Below, one piece after another: positions 24,568 through 33,390 of a stretch of 64,000 nt of DNA. The notes beneath the pieces are model-generated. The model was not told the origin of the DNA. It saw nothing but the letters and a program-made list of their open reading frames with translations, and did no database searches. Position 1 is the first letter of the stretch. The number at the start of each line of letters is the position of its first letter. The position numbers were made by a program, and so were the translations under genes. The stretch is from Pontibacter korlensis (GTDB taxonomy: Bacteria > Bacteroidota > Bacteroidia > Cytophagales > Hymenobacteraceae), in contig NZ_CP009621.1 of the NCBI RefSeq assembly GCF_000973725.1, positions 806,001-870,000 of the forward strand. Direction: 5' to 3'.

Positions 24568-24834
24568 CTAGTGCAAACTAATTAAACAATCAGTTTGCCG
24601 TATCCGCTGCGGCAGATCCCGGTCAGTCCAGTTCATCAATGTAATTACCTCATAATACCTAAAGTTCCTGCAGATAGGCTCATTATGAGTTATAAGACTA
24701 TGCAGGTTCCCTGCTAATGCAGTCCCGGTCCTTCCTCTCCCAGATAAAAATGCTGGTGAAGAAGCCGGCTTCTTTCTTTTATAGGCATTCTTCAAATCGA
24801 CTTCGCAAGCTAACCATCCCTTGCTGTTGATCAC
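24568..24834 (-). CDS. Hypothetical small protein overlapping the integrase stop
   Basis: 88 residues; its ATG overlaps the integrase stop codon by 4 nt (ATGA arrangement), which would allow coupled translation. No domain, signal peptide or helix pattern recognised; basic and polar residues predominate. It may be a chance ORF. Confidence 0.3.
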   Translation of the reverse strand: MINSKGWLACEVDLKNAYKRKKPASSPAFLSGRGRTGTALAGNLHSLITHNEPICRNFRYYEVITLMNWTDRDLPQRIRQTDCLISLH

Positions 24835-26045
24835 TGCTTGAATCGCTCTCTGAGCAGGCGCATATCCTCCCCTACTTTCACATCCAGAATCTTGGCGTAC
24901 TGCTGGGTAGTCCTTAGGCTGGTGTGGCCAAGCATTTTAGAGACACTTTCCATTGGCACCCCGTTTAGAAGCGTCACAGTGGTGGCAAAGGTATGTCGGG
25001 CAATATGAAAGGTAATAGGTTTTTCAATCCCGCATACGTCAGCTATTTCCTTCAGGTAGGCATTCATCTTTTGGTTGCTGAGCACAGGTAGCAATCTGCC
25101 GTCATACAGGTATTGTGGGTGATCCTGGTAACGCTCCAGAATCTGCAGTGCCAACGGCAGCAGGGGGATGCGGGACGGTGTGTCCGTCTTCTGCCTGTTC
25201 TTGAAGATCCACTGCTCCCCGTCAACTCCCTTCCCAATATCCGCTCGCTTCAGCTGCTGCACGTCCACGTAGGCAAGGCCGGTATAGCAGCTGAACAGGA
25301 AGATGTCCCGCACCTGCATCAGGCGCTCGCTTACGAACTTCTTTTCCGCCATCGCGTTTAACTCCTCCTCTGTGAGGAACACCCGGTCCACCTTCCGTGT
25401 CTTGGCTTTATAATTCCGAAAGGGATCAACTTTCAGCCAGCCGCTCGAAAGGCAGATGCGGATTACTTTGCCAAAGTTCTTGATGTATTTAACAGCTGAA
25501 TTGTTGTTGCACTTGCGAACGCTCCTGAGGTAGAAGTCATAGTCAGCGACGAAGGCATGGTCCACTTTCCCGATATCAATATCCTCCACCACATATTTCC
25601 AGCGCAGAAAGTTAGCCGTATGCTTTAGCGAGGTTTTGTAACGCTTTGACGTACCTTCTGAATATTCAGAGCCTATAAGAGCCTCAACCTTCCGGTTATG
25701 CTCCTTAAAGATCTCGATGAGCATTCTGGGCTTGTCCTCCTTGCCCAAAAATTTCATCTTAATTCTATCTGCCGTTATTGACTCGCCAGCCTCTATCAGC
25801 TGTCGGTGCGCCTCATACACCTTTGCCTGAAGTTTATCCAGGTACATGTTCAGGGATTTTATTTCCTCCCTGTTGCCGGAGGCACGGCCTGCGGCAACAT
25901 TCCACCGGCCAGGTTGGCACTCTCTTCCCGTAGTAAGCTCAGCGCGCTTTCCCGTAACGGTAATCCGGATATAGATCGGAACAGGCCCGGAGGTATAGTT
26001 CTTGGGCTTCTTGAGATAGAACAGGAGACTGAAATTGATGCTCAT
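24831..26045 (-). CDS. Tyrosine recombinase / site-specific integrase (IntDOT-like)
   Basis: 404 residues. Arm-binding domain about 1-100, SAM-like core-binding domain about 105-205, catalytic domain from about 220. Catalytic residues seen: K286 region, H347-x-x-R350 (FHIARH), H374 (MLGHTSL) and Y383 (QQYAKI). The first catalytic Arg is absent: the motif reads CYTGLAYVDV with A258, as in the Bacteroides CTnDOT integrase group, where this position is not Arg either. It probably catalysed insertion into the 3' end of ssrA, about 250 bp away. Length is typical of Bacteroidota element integrases. Confidence 0.93.
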   Translation of the reverse strand: MSINFSLLFYLKKPKNYTSGPVPIYIRITVTGKRAELTTGRECQPGRWNVAAGRASGNREEIKSLNMYLDKLQAKVYEAHRQLIEAGESITADRIKMKFLGKEDKPRMLIEIFKEHNRKVEALIGSEYSEGTSKRYKTSLKHTANFLRWKYVVEDIDIGKVDHAFVADYDFYLRSVRKCNNNSAVKYIKNFGKVIRICLSSGWLKVDPFRNYKAKTRKVDRVFLTEEELNAMAEKKFVSERLMQVRDIFLFSCYTGLAYVDVQQLKRADIGKGVDGEQWIFKNRQKTDTPSRIPLLPLALQILERYQDHPQYLYDGRLLPVLSNQKMNAYLKEIADVCGIEKPITFHIARHTFATTVTLLNGVPMESVSKMLGHTSLRTTQQYAKILDVKVGEDMRLLRERFKQ

Positions 26046-26147
26046 AAAAGTGACTTTTAAGGTTGAACAAAGTTAGCTTTGCAGTCACTTCCAGACAAGA
26101 TGCACATCAATTGAACATCCTGTATATCAATACCTTACAACTAAGCT

Positions 26148-26180
26148 GGTGAGTTAGTCCTGTCGTCTAAGTTACTCACC
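26148..26180. repeat. Small inverted repeat between integrase and ssrA
   Basis: GGTGAGT (26148-26154) and ACTCACC (26174-26180), with a third partial ACTCAC at 26185-26190. Position next to the integrase start and the presumed att site makes recombinase arm or core binding conceivable; unproven. Confidence 0.3.
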
Positions 26181-26236
26181 GAATCACTCACTTAAAATGT
26201 ATGAAAAGGTGTGAAAACTTAGTGTGCCCAAAACAA

Positions 26237-26271
26237 AAACAGCCTGTAAACTATTGATTTACAGGCTGTTT
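26237..26271 (-). terminator. ssrA terminator
   Basis: Arms AAACAGCCTGTAAA (26237-26250) and TTTACAGGCTGTTT (26258-26271) pair perfectly over 14 bp, loop 7 nt. It starts 23 nt past the ssrA 3' end on the minus strand and is followed by TTGTTTTTGGG. Confidence 0.85.
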
Positions 26272-26293
26272 GCAAGTTATGATAAAAAAAATG

Positions 26294-26661
26294 TGGAGAT
26301 GCAGGGATTCGAACCCTGGTCCAGACAAGGAAACCGTCGTGCCTTCTACATGCTTAGGTTTATTCGGATTGTCGGGAGCTTGCAAGTATAAACCAAACTT
26401 ATGCGCACTCCTTAGGTGCTTAAGTTTCGCCTGTGCATCACACCTCTACACAGACTAGTAAAACGAGTCGAAGCCTCGTATGTGCAAGCAGTTTTACGAA
26501 ACCTGCACGAGACTATGGCAATTGCTTAATACCTAGATTAAGCAGCCATGGCGTAATTAGATTCGCCAGTTATTGTTCGAACGAATTTTTGACAGGTGGT
26601 ACGTTCATCACCCGACATGCTTACACGCAATTTGCTCAAGCTGTCAATTCCGGTCATCCCC
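26294..26661 (-). ncRNA. ssrA: tmRNA (transfer-messenger RNA)
   Basis: Rescues stalled ribosomes by trans-translation. Acceptor stem: 5' GGGGATG (26655-26661) pairs with 3' CATCTCC; the T-arm is CAGGG-TTCGAAT-CCCTG; the discriminator is A at 26294 and CCA is not encoded (ACA follows). The tag reading frame at 26538-26567 gives GESNYAMAA then TAA, similar to other Bacteroidota tags ending YAMAA or YALAA. 368 nt mature length. The 3' end is the probable target of the island integrase. One AAGTATA motif lies inside the gene near 26384-26390. Confidence 0.97.
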
Positions 26662-26670
26662 AATAAATTA

Positions 26671-26720
26671 AAGAACGGTGTTCTTGTTGTTTATACTTCA
26701 AGAAGTATGCCACAAATGTA
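26671..26720 (-). promoter_or_regulatory. ssrA: ssrA promoter and leader hairpins
   Basis: Minus-strand TACATTTG (26713-26720) matches TAnnTTTG exactly and lies about 50 nt before the mature 5' end. The leader between holds two hairpins: ATACTTC/GAAGTAT (26693-26699, 26702-26708) and AAGAAC/GTTCTT (26671-26676, 26680-26685). These may guide 5' processing of the precursor. Confidence 0.5.
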
Positions 26721-26815
26721 GTAAAATTTTATGGCATCTCCCATCCGTATCATTTTAATAAACATAGGTGCACGCTTATAGGTTTCATTAGAAAACATAA
26801 AACTGATTGATTCAG

Positions 26816-27802
26816 TTACAGCTCCTGCACTACACCGAAACGCTTGTTTTTGAAATCTACCACCACTACATTATTAACAAAGTATGCGTTACCGGTCAAG
26901 CCAATAATGCCTTCTTTTTTGTAGAAGTTGTCGAAGCTTTTGCTGTTTAGGATGGAGTATACCTTAGTAGAGGGCAACTTTGTTTTACCCAGATATACAT
27001 CTACCTTGGAAGGAGCCCCATATATAAATACCTTCTGCCCCCACGATGTTACCTCGAGGGAATCCTTTTGGGTTGAATCAGCATACTTGTACCAATTCTC
27101 CGTGCCAACAGACAAAGGAAACAAACTAGCTCCGGTGTCGAACATAACGTGGTGAGTTTCCCCGTCAATTGACAGAGGCACTTTAATCCGGTTATCGGTG
27201 CCTACTTTAGCATTCACGAAGGATGTTCTGGCTGCCAGATTCGCAGGAATAGTATCCTGAACTGAAAGACGCTGGTTAGGGTAATCTATGATAAGGTATT
27301 TACCTTTAGCCAAGCCGGCACCCACAGTACCAACATGCCTTGCCCTGGAGCTCTTGATAGAATCCATAGGAATCTCAGTGCCATAGTCCTTATATAAGGT
27401 TGCTTGCTGGCCGCGAAACACCACATCGCCAAGTTCCAAATCTAGACCTTTCAGCACAGGATTCTTCTTGTTGTTAACGGTAACAACTACAGTCGTATCC
27501 AGCTTCTCCAGCATCGAAGGGTATAGTTTAAAGTAATTCGACAAGTTCTTCTCGTACAATATGGCCGTACCTGTCGCGCCTAAGTCAAACTGTGCCTCAA
27601 ACGCATGTGGAATACCTTCTAACTGTATTGGCACGTTGATGGCAAGTTTGTCAAACTGCTTTCCACTTACACTGTCGCTAACCCAGGTAAAGGGTATCCA
27701 TGCCATGCTATTAGTTGTTGACTCAGCTGTTCTGTTAGCACCTACACATGCAGCAGCGATTACTGCCAGTATAAGCACTAAGGTAGCGTTACTCTTACTC
27801 AT
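26816..27802 (-). CDS. Retropepsin-like aspartyl protease lipoprotein
   Basis: 328 residues. N-terminal lipoprotein signal with cysteine in AAACVG near residue 19. Two aspartyl-protease-like motifs: FDLGATGTAI (about residue 73) and MFDTGASLFPLSV (about 222), the latter a canonical D-T-G. The protein appears to be a double-domain member of the bacterial retropepsin-like group; in the first domain D-L-G replaces D-T/S-G. Location is periplasm or outer membrane. It lies 17 nt after the S41 peptidase gene on the same strand, so the two proteases may form one unit. Confidence 0.75.
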   Translation of the reverse strand: MSKSNATLVLILAVIAAACVGANRTAESTTNSMAWIPFTWVSDSVSGKQFDKLAINVPIQLEGIPHAFEAQFDLGATGTAILYEKNLSNYFKLYPSMLEKLDTTVVVTVNNKKNPVLKGLDLELGDVVFRGQQATLYKDYGTEIPMDSIKSSRARHVGTVGAGLAKGKYLIIDYPNQRLSVQDTIPANLAARTSFVNAKVGTDNRIKVPLSIDGETHHVMFDTGASLFPLSVGTENWYKYADSTQKDSLEVTSWGQKVFIYGAPSKVDVYLGKTKLPSTKVYSILNSKSFDNFYKKEGIIGLTGNAYFVNNVVVVDFKNKRFGVVQEL

Positions 27803-27819
27803 ATCTTTGTTTTAAACTT

Positions 27820-29208
27820 TTACTTTGACGCTAGCTTCTGGCCTTTCAAATGTTTTAAGGCACGATCCAGCACAGGATCTTTTTTCTGGATGTAGTCTTG
27901 CAGGGTCATCTTCACATCTATGTCTGGCTTCACGCCGTAGCCAACAAATTCACGGCCGTCTGGATAAGTATCTTTCTTAGTACAGATTCTGGCCCCTCCT
28001 CCCCCAGGAAGATCAAACATAAAAGGCTGGCCGGTACTACCGAATGAGTTCTCGCCAATCTTTGTCATGTGCCTCTGGTTATCGGCATAAATCAGAAAGT
28101 CTTCGGCGGCAGAGGCAGTGTTGTGCCCGATAAGTATAGCAGTTGGCACAATCACTTTCTGGTCGGCGCTTACAGAATTTCGGGCGGGGTTGTAGTCGAA
28201 AGTATAGTATAGCTTGTCCTGGTAAGCCAGCAGCGATTTAGCTGCCCAGGCATCGCCTGCGGTATCTTTAGGATTTTCAATGAACCTACCCCAAGCCTTG
28301 TAGCTAGCCAGGTGCTGGCGAGTAGAGTTCTTAGAGCCATACAGCAGCGTATCAGGCGATAGGTATTCCAGAATCTCACGGCCTATGTCTGTAGAGCCGC
28401 CGCCATTGTAGCGCAGGTCAATGATCAGCGCTTTGGCTTTGCGCAGTTCCGGTAGCTTTGCCAGAAACATCTCATTTATCTTCGGATCATGGAATCCGTT
28501 CAGGGCAAGGTATGCAGTTTGATTCGGGTACCACTTCAGCTCCAGCAACTCACGCTTCTCCTGGCTTGGGTATACTTCCTGCTCCGTAGTTTCAGCATGT
28601 GTAAGGGTAAGCGCTGCTACTTTGCCTTTTGGTGTTCTGTATTTGATGTTGTACTGCTCGCCCTCAGGCCCTGCAAACATATAACGAATAGCAATGTCCA
28701 TCAGCACATAATCTGTAGACGACGAGACATAAGGCAGCACAAACTGCTTCAGGTATTCTACTGTTGGCAGGCCGTTCACCTCAACTATCTCGCTGCCCAC
28801 AGGCACTTCGTCTTTTATGCTCAGGTTAGTTTTGGTCACAATGGCTCTGTTGTCGATATTGCTCAGAAATATCCTGTACTTCCCGAACATATCATTATGC
28901 AGCTTTTCCTGTATTTTCTTCGGGAAGTAGATGTTGGTGTGGCCGTCGTTAAGTAAGGCACAGAATTTTTGCAGCTCCCGGTAATACTCGTAGTCGTTTT
29001 TTGTCTGCTGCACCTTTGTAATCGCCTCACGATAAGCATTGTCCCACTTGGTTCGATCCACCTTATCGAGGTACACAAAGTTGTAGTTTACTTCCTGCCA
29101 GAACTTTGAGAGCCCATATACTTTGTCGGCCGGTGTCAGGGTATTTGAAATTTGCGCCTGCGCAACAGTTGTTAACAGTACAAGCAGGCTTAAGAGGAGC
29201 TTTTTCAT
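27820..29208 (-). CDS. S41 family peptidase (C-terminal processing/tricorn-like)
   Basis: 462 residues with a signal peptide (KKLLLSLLVLLTTVAQAQ). A PDZ-like region lies about 140-180 (VGSEIVEVNGLPTVEYLKQ), then the S41 core: KALIIDLRYNGGGSTDIG and ILIGHNTASAAEDFLIY with the nucleophile serine, and TKIGENSFGSTGQP with GYGVKPDIDV near the end. Periplasmic protease; substrate unknown. Downstream is an aspartyl-protease-like lipoprotein. The upstream neighbour is an FtsX-type permease in the same direction, with a terminator between. Confidence 0.9.
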   Translation of the reverse strand: MKKLLLSLLVLLTTVAQAQISNTLTPADKVYGLSKFWQEVNYNFVYLDKVDRTKWDNAYREAITKVQQTKNDYEYYRELQKFCALLNDGHTNIYFPKKIQEKLHNDMFGKYRIFLSNIDNRAIVTKTNLSIKDEVPVGSEIVEVNGLPTVEYLKQFVLPYVSSSTDYVLMDIAIRYMFAGPEGEQYNIKYRTPKGKVAALTLTHAETTEQEVYPSQEKRELLELKWYPNQTAYLALNGFHDPKINEMFLAKLPELRKAKALIIDLRYNGGGSTDIGREILEYLSPDTLLYGSKNSTRQHLASYKAWGRFIENPKDTAGDAWAAKSLLAYQDKLYYTFDYNPARNSVSADQKVIVPTAILIGHNTASAAEDFLIYADNQRHMTKIGENSFGSTGQPFMFDLPGGGGARICTKKDTYPDGREFVGYGVKPDIDVKMTLQDYIQKKDPVLDRALKHLKGQKLASK

Positions 29209-29279
29209 GTTTTAAGTAGATTCTTATTGGCTGTATCGATAAAATGCTGTGTATGCTTGGTTTGCTTCAGAGCTAGCTC

Positions 29280-29336
29280 TACCTGCAGTGTATTCTTCTA
29301 TGTCCTTATCAGATTAGGCAGAATACACTGCAGGTA
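29280..29336 (-). terminator. 17-bp perfect hairpin after the permease gene
   Basis: Arms 29280-29296 and 29320-29336 pair over 17 bp without mismatch, loop 23 nt, starting 5 nt past the permease stop. Confidence 0.7.
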
Positions 29337-29340
29337 AAGC

Positions 29341-31710
29341 TTATTCGGCTCTGAGTGAGTTTACAGGGTTTGCCACTGCGGTTTTAATGGCATGGAAGCT
29401 AAGGGTAACGACGGCAATGATAATGGTAGAGACAAAGGCCATGGCAAAGATCCACCAGCTTAGCTCTGTGCGGTCGGCGTAGTCATTAAGCCAGCCGTTC
29501 ATAAAGTACCATCCTAATGGCAGGGCAATCAGGTTAGCAATAAGCACCAGTTTCAGGAAGTCTTTGGAGAGCATGAACACGATGCTTGCCACGGAGGCTC
29601 CCAGCACTTTGCGGATACCAATTTCTTTGGTACGTTGCTCGGCAGTGAACAGGGCCAGGCCAAACAAACCAAGGCAGGAGATGAAGATGGCAATGCCGGC
29701 AAAGTATTTAGTAAGCTGCCCCATCATTACCTCTGTTCTGTACATCCGCTCGAAGTCCTCATCCAGGAAGTGATATTCAAACGGGAAAGCCGGATTATGC
29801 TTTTTCAGGATCTTCTCTATGGCAGACAAAATCTCTGTTGTCTCTCCAGAAGTTATCCGCACAAAGATGGTGTTAGCTTCTCCCGGGTTCAGCATCATTA
29901 CAAGAGGCTGCATAGATTCATGCATGGAGGCTGTCTGGAAATTCTTTACCACACCGATGATGGTAGCACGCTCGCCTCCACCTGCCAGCCACTGCCCTAC
30001 TGGCTCTTTTAGCTGCATAAGTCTAGCTGCCTCCTCATTAATCACCACCTTCGTTTCTTCTGCACCATACTTTTTGGAAAAGCTTCTGCCCTCCTTCATC
30101 TGCACATCCAAGGTCTCCAGGAAGTCATAGTCAGTTTTAAGTATACTGAACAGAATGTCAGAATTTGGCTCTTTCCCCTCCCACTCAATACTACCTGTTG
30201 AGTTACCCACCATCAAAGGGTTTTGGTTTGCAGCCGTAACACCAGTTATGCCCGGCACCTTTAGCAGCTCTTCCTTCATCACATCGTAACGCTTATGCAG
30301 TTCACCCTCCAACGGAAGCAGCACCACATTCTCCCTGTTCAGGCCTATGTTTTTAGTGCGGATATAGTGCAGTTGCAGGTATACTACCAGAGTACTAATA
30401 ATCAGCAGCGCAGACAGTACAAACTGGAACACTACCAGGCCTTTTCTGAAAACCGACACGCGCTTGCTTGATTTGGTAGTTCCTTTTAAAACTACTGCAG
30501 GATTGAAAGATGATAAGAACAGGGCAGGGTAACTTCCAGACACAACACCTGTTACTACAGCTACACCTACAAGCAGCAGAAGCAGCGACGGATCAGTTAA
30601 GTCCAGGTTTATGAACTTACCCGTGAGCTCGTTAAACTGCGGTAAGAGTATACCTGTTAGGTTTACTGATAAGAAGAGCGCCAGAAAAGCCACCAGTACC
30701 GACTCGATCATAAACTGGCTGATAAGTGCTGGTTTGTTTGCTCCGATAGCCTTTCTAACCCCTACCTCTTTGGCACGCTTGGCCGACCGTGCGGTTGCCA
30801 GGTTCATAAAGTTGATGCAGGCAATGATAAGGATAAACATAGCCACCACCGTAAACAGTCGCACATGTTTAATGGCTCCTGTCCCCTCCTGACTTCCGTT
30901 GCGGAACTCGCCGTACAGGTACATCTCACTTACAGGCTGCACAAAAAGGTCTATGTTTGATTCTTTTTGATACTGTTTTATGACAGGCTTTATCTTCTCA
31001 TTAAAAGCATCTATGTCGGTGCCTGGCTGCAGCTTTACGAAAGTTCTTAGTGCATTACTTTCCCACCCCTTCAGCCACTCACTTCCCGGGCTGTTTATCC
31101 AATCATCCACAGGCATCACGTAGTCAAACTGCATAGTAGAATTCTTGGGCACATCCTGCATCACTCCTGTTACCTTATAGCTCTTGCTGTTATTGATCTT
31201 GAAGAGCTTACCCATGGCTTCTTCAGGAGAATCGAAAAACTGATTGGCTACCGTTTCTGAAATCACCACCGAATTTGGCTGCTTCAGCACCTGTGAGGCA
31301 TCACCGTACAACAGCGGAAAGGTAAAGACTTGAAAAAACTCTGGATCGGTGTACCTGCCATTAACCTTAAGCACCTTATCGTTATAGGCGAAGAGCTGCT
31401 TCCAATCCCAGGTAGTGGTTCGCACTGCCTGTACTACCTCCGGCAGGTCCCGCTCCAAGGCTTCTGCCAAAGGTCCCGGGGTAGCATCTACTGTCAGGTC
31501 ATCTGCACCAGGGTAGCTTTGCACCTCCATTACCCGGTATAGAGTGTCTACATCTTCATGAAAACGGTTGATGCTTAGCTCATCCTTTACCCACAGCAGA
31601 ATCAGGATACTACAGGTCATGCCCAGCGCCAGGCCGGAGATATTGATGAGCGAGAAGACCTTGTGACGCATCAGGTTGCGATAGGCCATTTTGAGGTAGT
31701 TCTTATACAT
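29341..31710 (-). CDS. ABC transporter permease, MacB/FtsX type
   Basis: About 789 residues. N-terminal MacB-like periplasmic core domain after the first helix (LINISGLALGMTCSILILLWV), then FtsX blocks with helices: VVAMFILIIACINFMNLATARSAKRAKEVGVRKAIGA and, at the end, FAGIAIFISCLGLFGLALFTAEQRTKEIGIRKVLGAS. The duplicated permease layout is typical of large Bacteroidota permeases without a partner ATPase in the operon. The ORF extends to 31842, but ATG 31708-31710 (MYKNYLKMAYRNLMRHK) is where homologues begin. Divergent from a sigma-54 response regulator/histidine kinase pair, which probably controls it. Confidence 0.9.
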   Translation of the reverse strand: MYKNYLKMAYRNLMRHKVFSLINISGLALGMTCSILILLWVKDELSINRFHEDVDTLYRVMEVQSYPGADDLTVDATPGPLAEALERDLPEVVQAVRTTTWDWKQLFAYNDKVLKVNGRYTDPEFFQVFTFPLLYGDASQVLKQPNSVVISETVANQFFDSPEEAMGKLFKINNSKSYKVTGVMQDVPKNSTMQFDYVMPVDDWINSPGSEWLKGWESNALRTFVKLQPGTDIDAFNEKIKPVIKQYQKESNIDLFVQPVSEMYLYGEFRNGSQEGTGAIKHVRLFTVVAMFILIIACINFMNLATARSAKRAKEVGVRKAIGANKPALISQFMIESVLVAFLALFLSVNLTGILLPQFNELTGKFINLDLTDPSLLLLLVGVAVVTGVVSGSYPALFLSSFNPAVVLKGTTKSSKRVSVFRKGLVVFQFVLSALLIISTLVVYLQLHYIRTKNIGLNRENVVLLPLEGELHKRYDVMKEELLKVPGITGVTAANQNPLMVGNSTGSIEWEGKEPNSDILFSILKTDYDFLETLDVQMKEGRSFSKKYGAEETKVVINEEAARLMQLKEPVGQWLAGGGERATIIGVVKNFQTASMHESMQPLVMMLNPGEANTIFVRITSGETTEILSAIEKILKKHNPAFPFEYHFLDEDFERMYRTEVMMGQLTKYFAGIAIFISCLGLFGLALFTAEQRTKEIGIRKVLGASVASIVFMLSKDFLKLVLIANLIALPLGWYFMNGWLNDYADRTELSWWIFAMAFVSTIIIAVVTLSFHAIKTAVANPVNSLRAE

Positions 31711-31856
31711 AGTTTTAGGCTTTGTGGTGTGAATGTGTGGCTTAGAAAAATTTTCAAAAGTTTTTCCTACTGTACACAAGGCCTCTAAGAAATTAAGATG
31801 CCAAAAACACAAAACACTGTTTTTAAGCATTTTAAACAACACTCCTCCAGTTTAAG

Positions 31857-31913
31857 TGTACGCTTTCGATACACCTGCACGCAGTACACCTGTGCGCTTC
31901 CGGTACAAGTATA
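31857..31913. repeat. Imperfect direct repeats between divergent permease and response regulator genes
   Basis: Two 23-bp copies, 31857-31879 and 31891-31913, share the pattern TGTRCGCTTYCGRTACA (16 of 23 identical, several differences transitions), spaced 34 bp start to start. A short TACACCTG is also repeated between them. They lie where an enhancer-type site for the sigma-54 regulator would be expected. Confidence 0.4.
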
Positions 31914-32013
31914 AACACAGCCTATACTTAGGCAGAGTATAGCAATTACGCTATTTTTATTTTTATCAGATAGAATGGTTATATTCGGTTCTTCAACCAG
32001 AACCTCCTTACCT

Positions 32014-33390
32014 ATGGCCACTGTAAAGAATGCTCGCGTGCTGGTGGTAGACGACGAGACGGACGTGCTGTTCGCCCTGAAGATGCTGCTAAAAACCGAG
32101 GTAAAAGAAGTAGTTACCGAAAAGAACCCTGACCTCCTGCCCGGCCTGCTGGAGCGACAGAAGTTTGATGTCATTTTCCTGGACATGAACTTTAAGAGTG
32201 CCTTGAATACAGGAAATGAGGGACTGTTCTGGCTGCGGCAGATCCTGGACAGAGACAAGGATGCTTCGGTTATACTTATCACGGCCTATGGCGATGTGGA
32301 GCTGGCTGTGCGCTCTTTAAAGGAGGGCGCTACAGATTTTATTGTAAAGCCCTGGCACAACGAGAAGCTGCTGGAAACTCTGCACCAGACACTAGAGAAA
32401 AGACAGCAGAAGACAAAGGGCGGCAGTGCAGGCGTAGCTACTTCTAAGAATACCAGCACTACTATTCTGGGCCAATCGGAGGCAATAAAAGAGGTGTTGT
32501 ACAAGATAGAAAAGATAGCACCTACCGAGGCCAATGTACTTATACTTGGCGAGAACGGTACCGGTAAAGAATTGGTGGCTAGGGCGCTGCATGAGAAGTC
32601 TTTTCGTGCCGGAAAGCCTTTTGTAAGTGTGGATATGGGCGCGCTGACCGACAGCCTGTTTGAGAGTGAGTTGTTCGGCTCCAAGAAGGGAGCCTTTACC
32701 GATGCCCGTGAAGATCGGGCCGGACGCTTTGAGGCTGCCAACGGAGGCACTTTGTTTCTGGATGAGATAGGTAATATCTCACCGGCCATGCAGGCAAAGC
32801 TGCTTACAGTGCTACAGAACCGTCAGGTAACCCCACTAGGCTCCAACACACCCGTACCTGTTGACATCCGCTTGATCTCGGCCACTAACGAGCCTATTTA
32901 CGAGCTGGCTGCACGTAACCAGTTCCGCAAAGACTTGATCTACCGCATCAACACCGTAGAAATCACCCTGCCACCACTTCGCCAGCGCCACGGCGATGTA
33001 GAGCTGCTGGCGCGCCATTTTGCTGCTATCTACGCTCAGAAGAATCATAAACCAGTGCCTGAGTTTGCAGAAGCCACCCTTCAGAAGCTAAAGCAACACA
33101 GCTGGCCAGGCAACGTGCGCGAGCTGCAGCACGCCGTAGAGCGCGCCATTATACTTGCCGAGAATAACATACTGCAGCCACAGGACTTCAGCTTCTCACC
33201 TATGGAGATGGCTCCTTCGGCCCCTGCCGCTGCCTACATACCCGAAACACCTGTGCCGCTAAGCGAAATTGAGCGCGAAACCATAATCCGGGTGCTGGAG
33301 AAGAATAAAGGCAATATCTCCAGAACTGCAAAAGAGCTTGGCCTTACCCGCACCGCCTTATACCGCCGATTAAATAAGCATGACATTTAA
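32014..33390 (+). CDS. Sigma-54-dependent response regulator (NtrC/AtoC family)
   Basis: About 458 residues. Receiver domain with VVDDE and phosphoacceptor D57 (VIFLDMNF), AAA+ domain with Walker A GENGTGKE (about 173) and ELFGSKKGAFTDAREDRAG, and a C-terminal Fis-type HTH (ISRTAKELGLTRTALYRRL). The sigma-54 contact loop reads GAFTDA instead of GAFTGA. ATG 32014 is preferred to the ORF start 31975 because the receiver begins right after it. The gene overlaps the histidine kinase gene by 11 bp. It probably activates the divergent permease or other sigma-54 promoters; I could not find a clear -24/-12 site nearby. Confidence 0.93.
   Translation: MATVKNARVLVVDDETDVLFALKMLLKTEVKEVVTEKNPDLLPGLLERQKFDVIFLDMNFKSALNTGNEGLFWLRQILDRDKDASVILITAYGDVELAVRSLKEGATDFIVKPWHNEKLLETLHQTLEKRQQKTKGGSAGVATSKNTSTTILGQSEAIKEVLYKIEKIAPTEANVLILGENGTGKELVARALHEKSFRAGKPFVSVDMGALTDSLFESELFGSKKGAFTDAREDRAGRFEAANGGTLFLDEIGNISPAMQAKLLTVLQNRQVTPLGSNTPVPVDIRLISATNEPIYELAARNQFRKDLIYRINTVEITLPPLRQRHGDVELLARHFAAIYAQKNHKPVPEFAEATLQKLKQHSWPGNVRELQHAVERAIILAENNILQPQDFSFSPMEMAPSAPAAAYIPETPVPLSEIERETIIRVLEKNKGNISRTAKELGLTRTALYRRLNKHDI

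Larger units (their letters stand above)
1..26290. mobile_element. Right part of a putative genomic island integrated beside ssrA
   Basis: The tyrosine recombinase gene at 24831-26045 lies about 250 bp from the 3' end of ssrA, a common integration target. From position 1 to about 26.2 kb the motif AAGTATA/TATACTT occurs 4 times (near 4360, 5637, 12497 and 24306), about chance level, against more than 50 times in the remaining 38 kb. The cargo is accessory: regulators, small stress proteins, the ergothioneine operon. The left end and its att copy lie outside the window. No conjugation or replication genes are seen here, so the element may be a non-mobile island or the end of a larger one. The island call is inference; the motif contrast is by-eye counting. 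Confidence 0.6.

Noticed and set aside
32014..33390. GAFTDA variant of the sigma-54 contact loop as a novelty
   Set aside because: To my knowledge GAFTDA occurs in other Bacteroidota regulators, so I do not count it as unusual.
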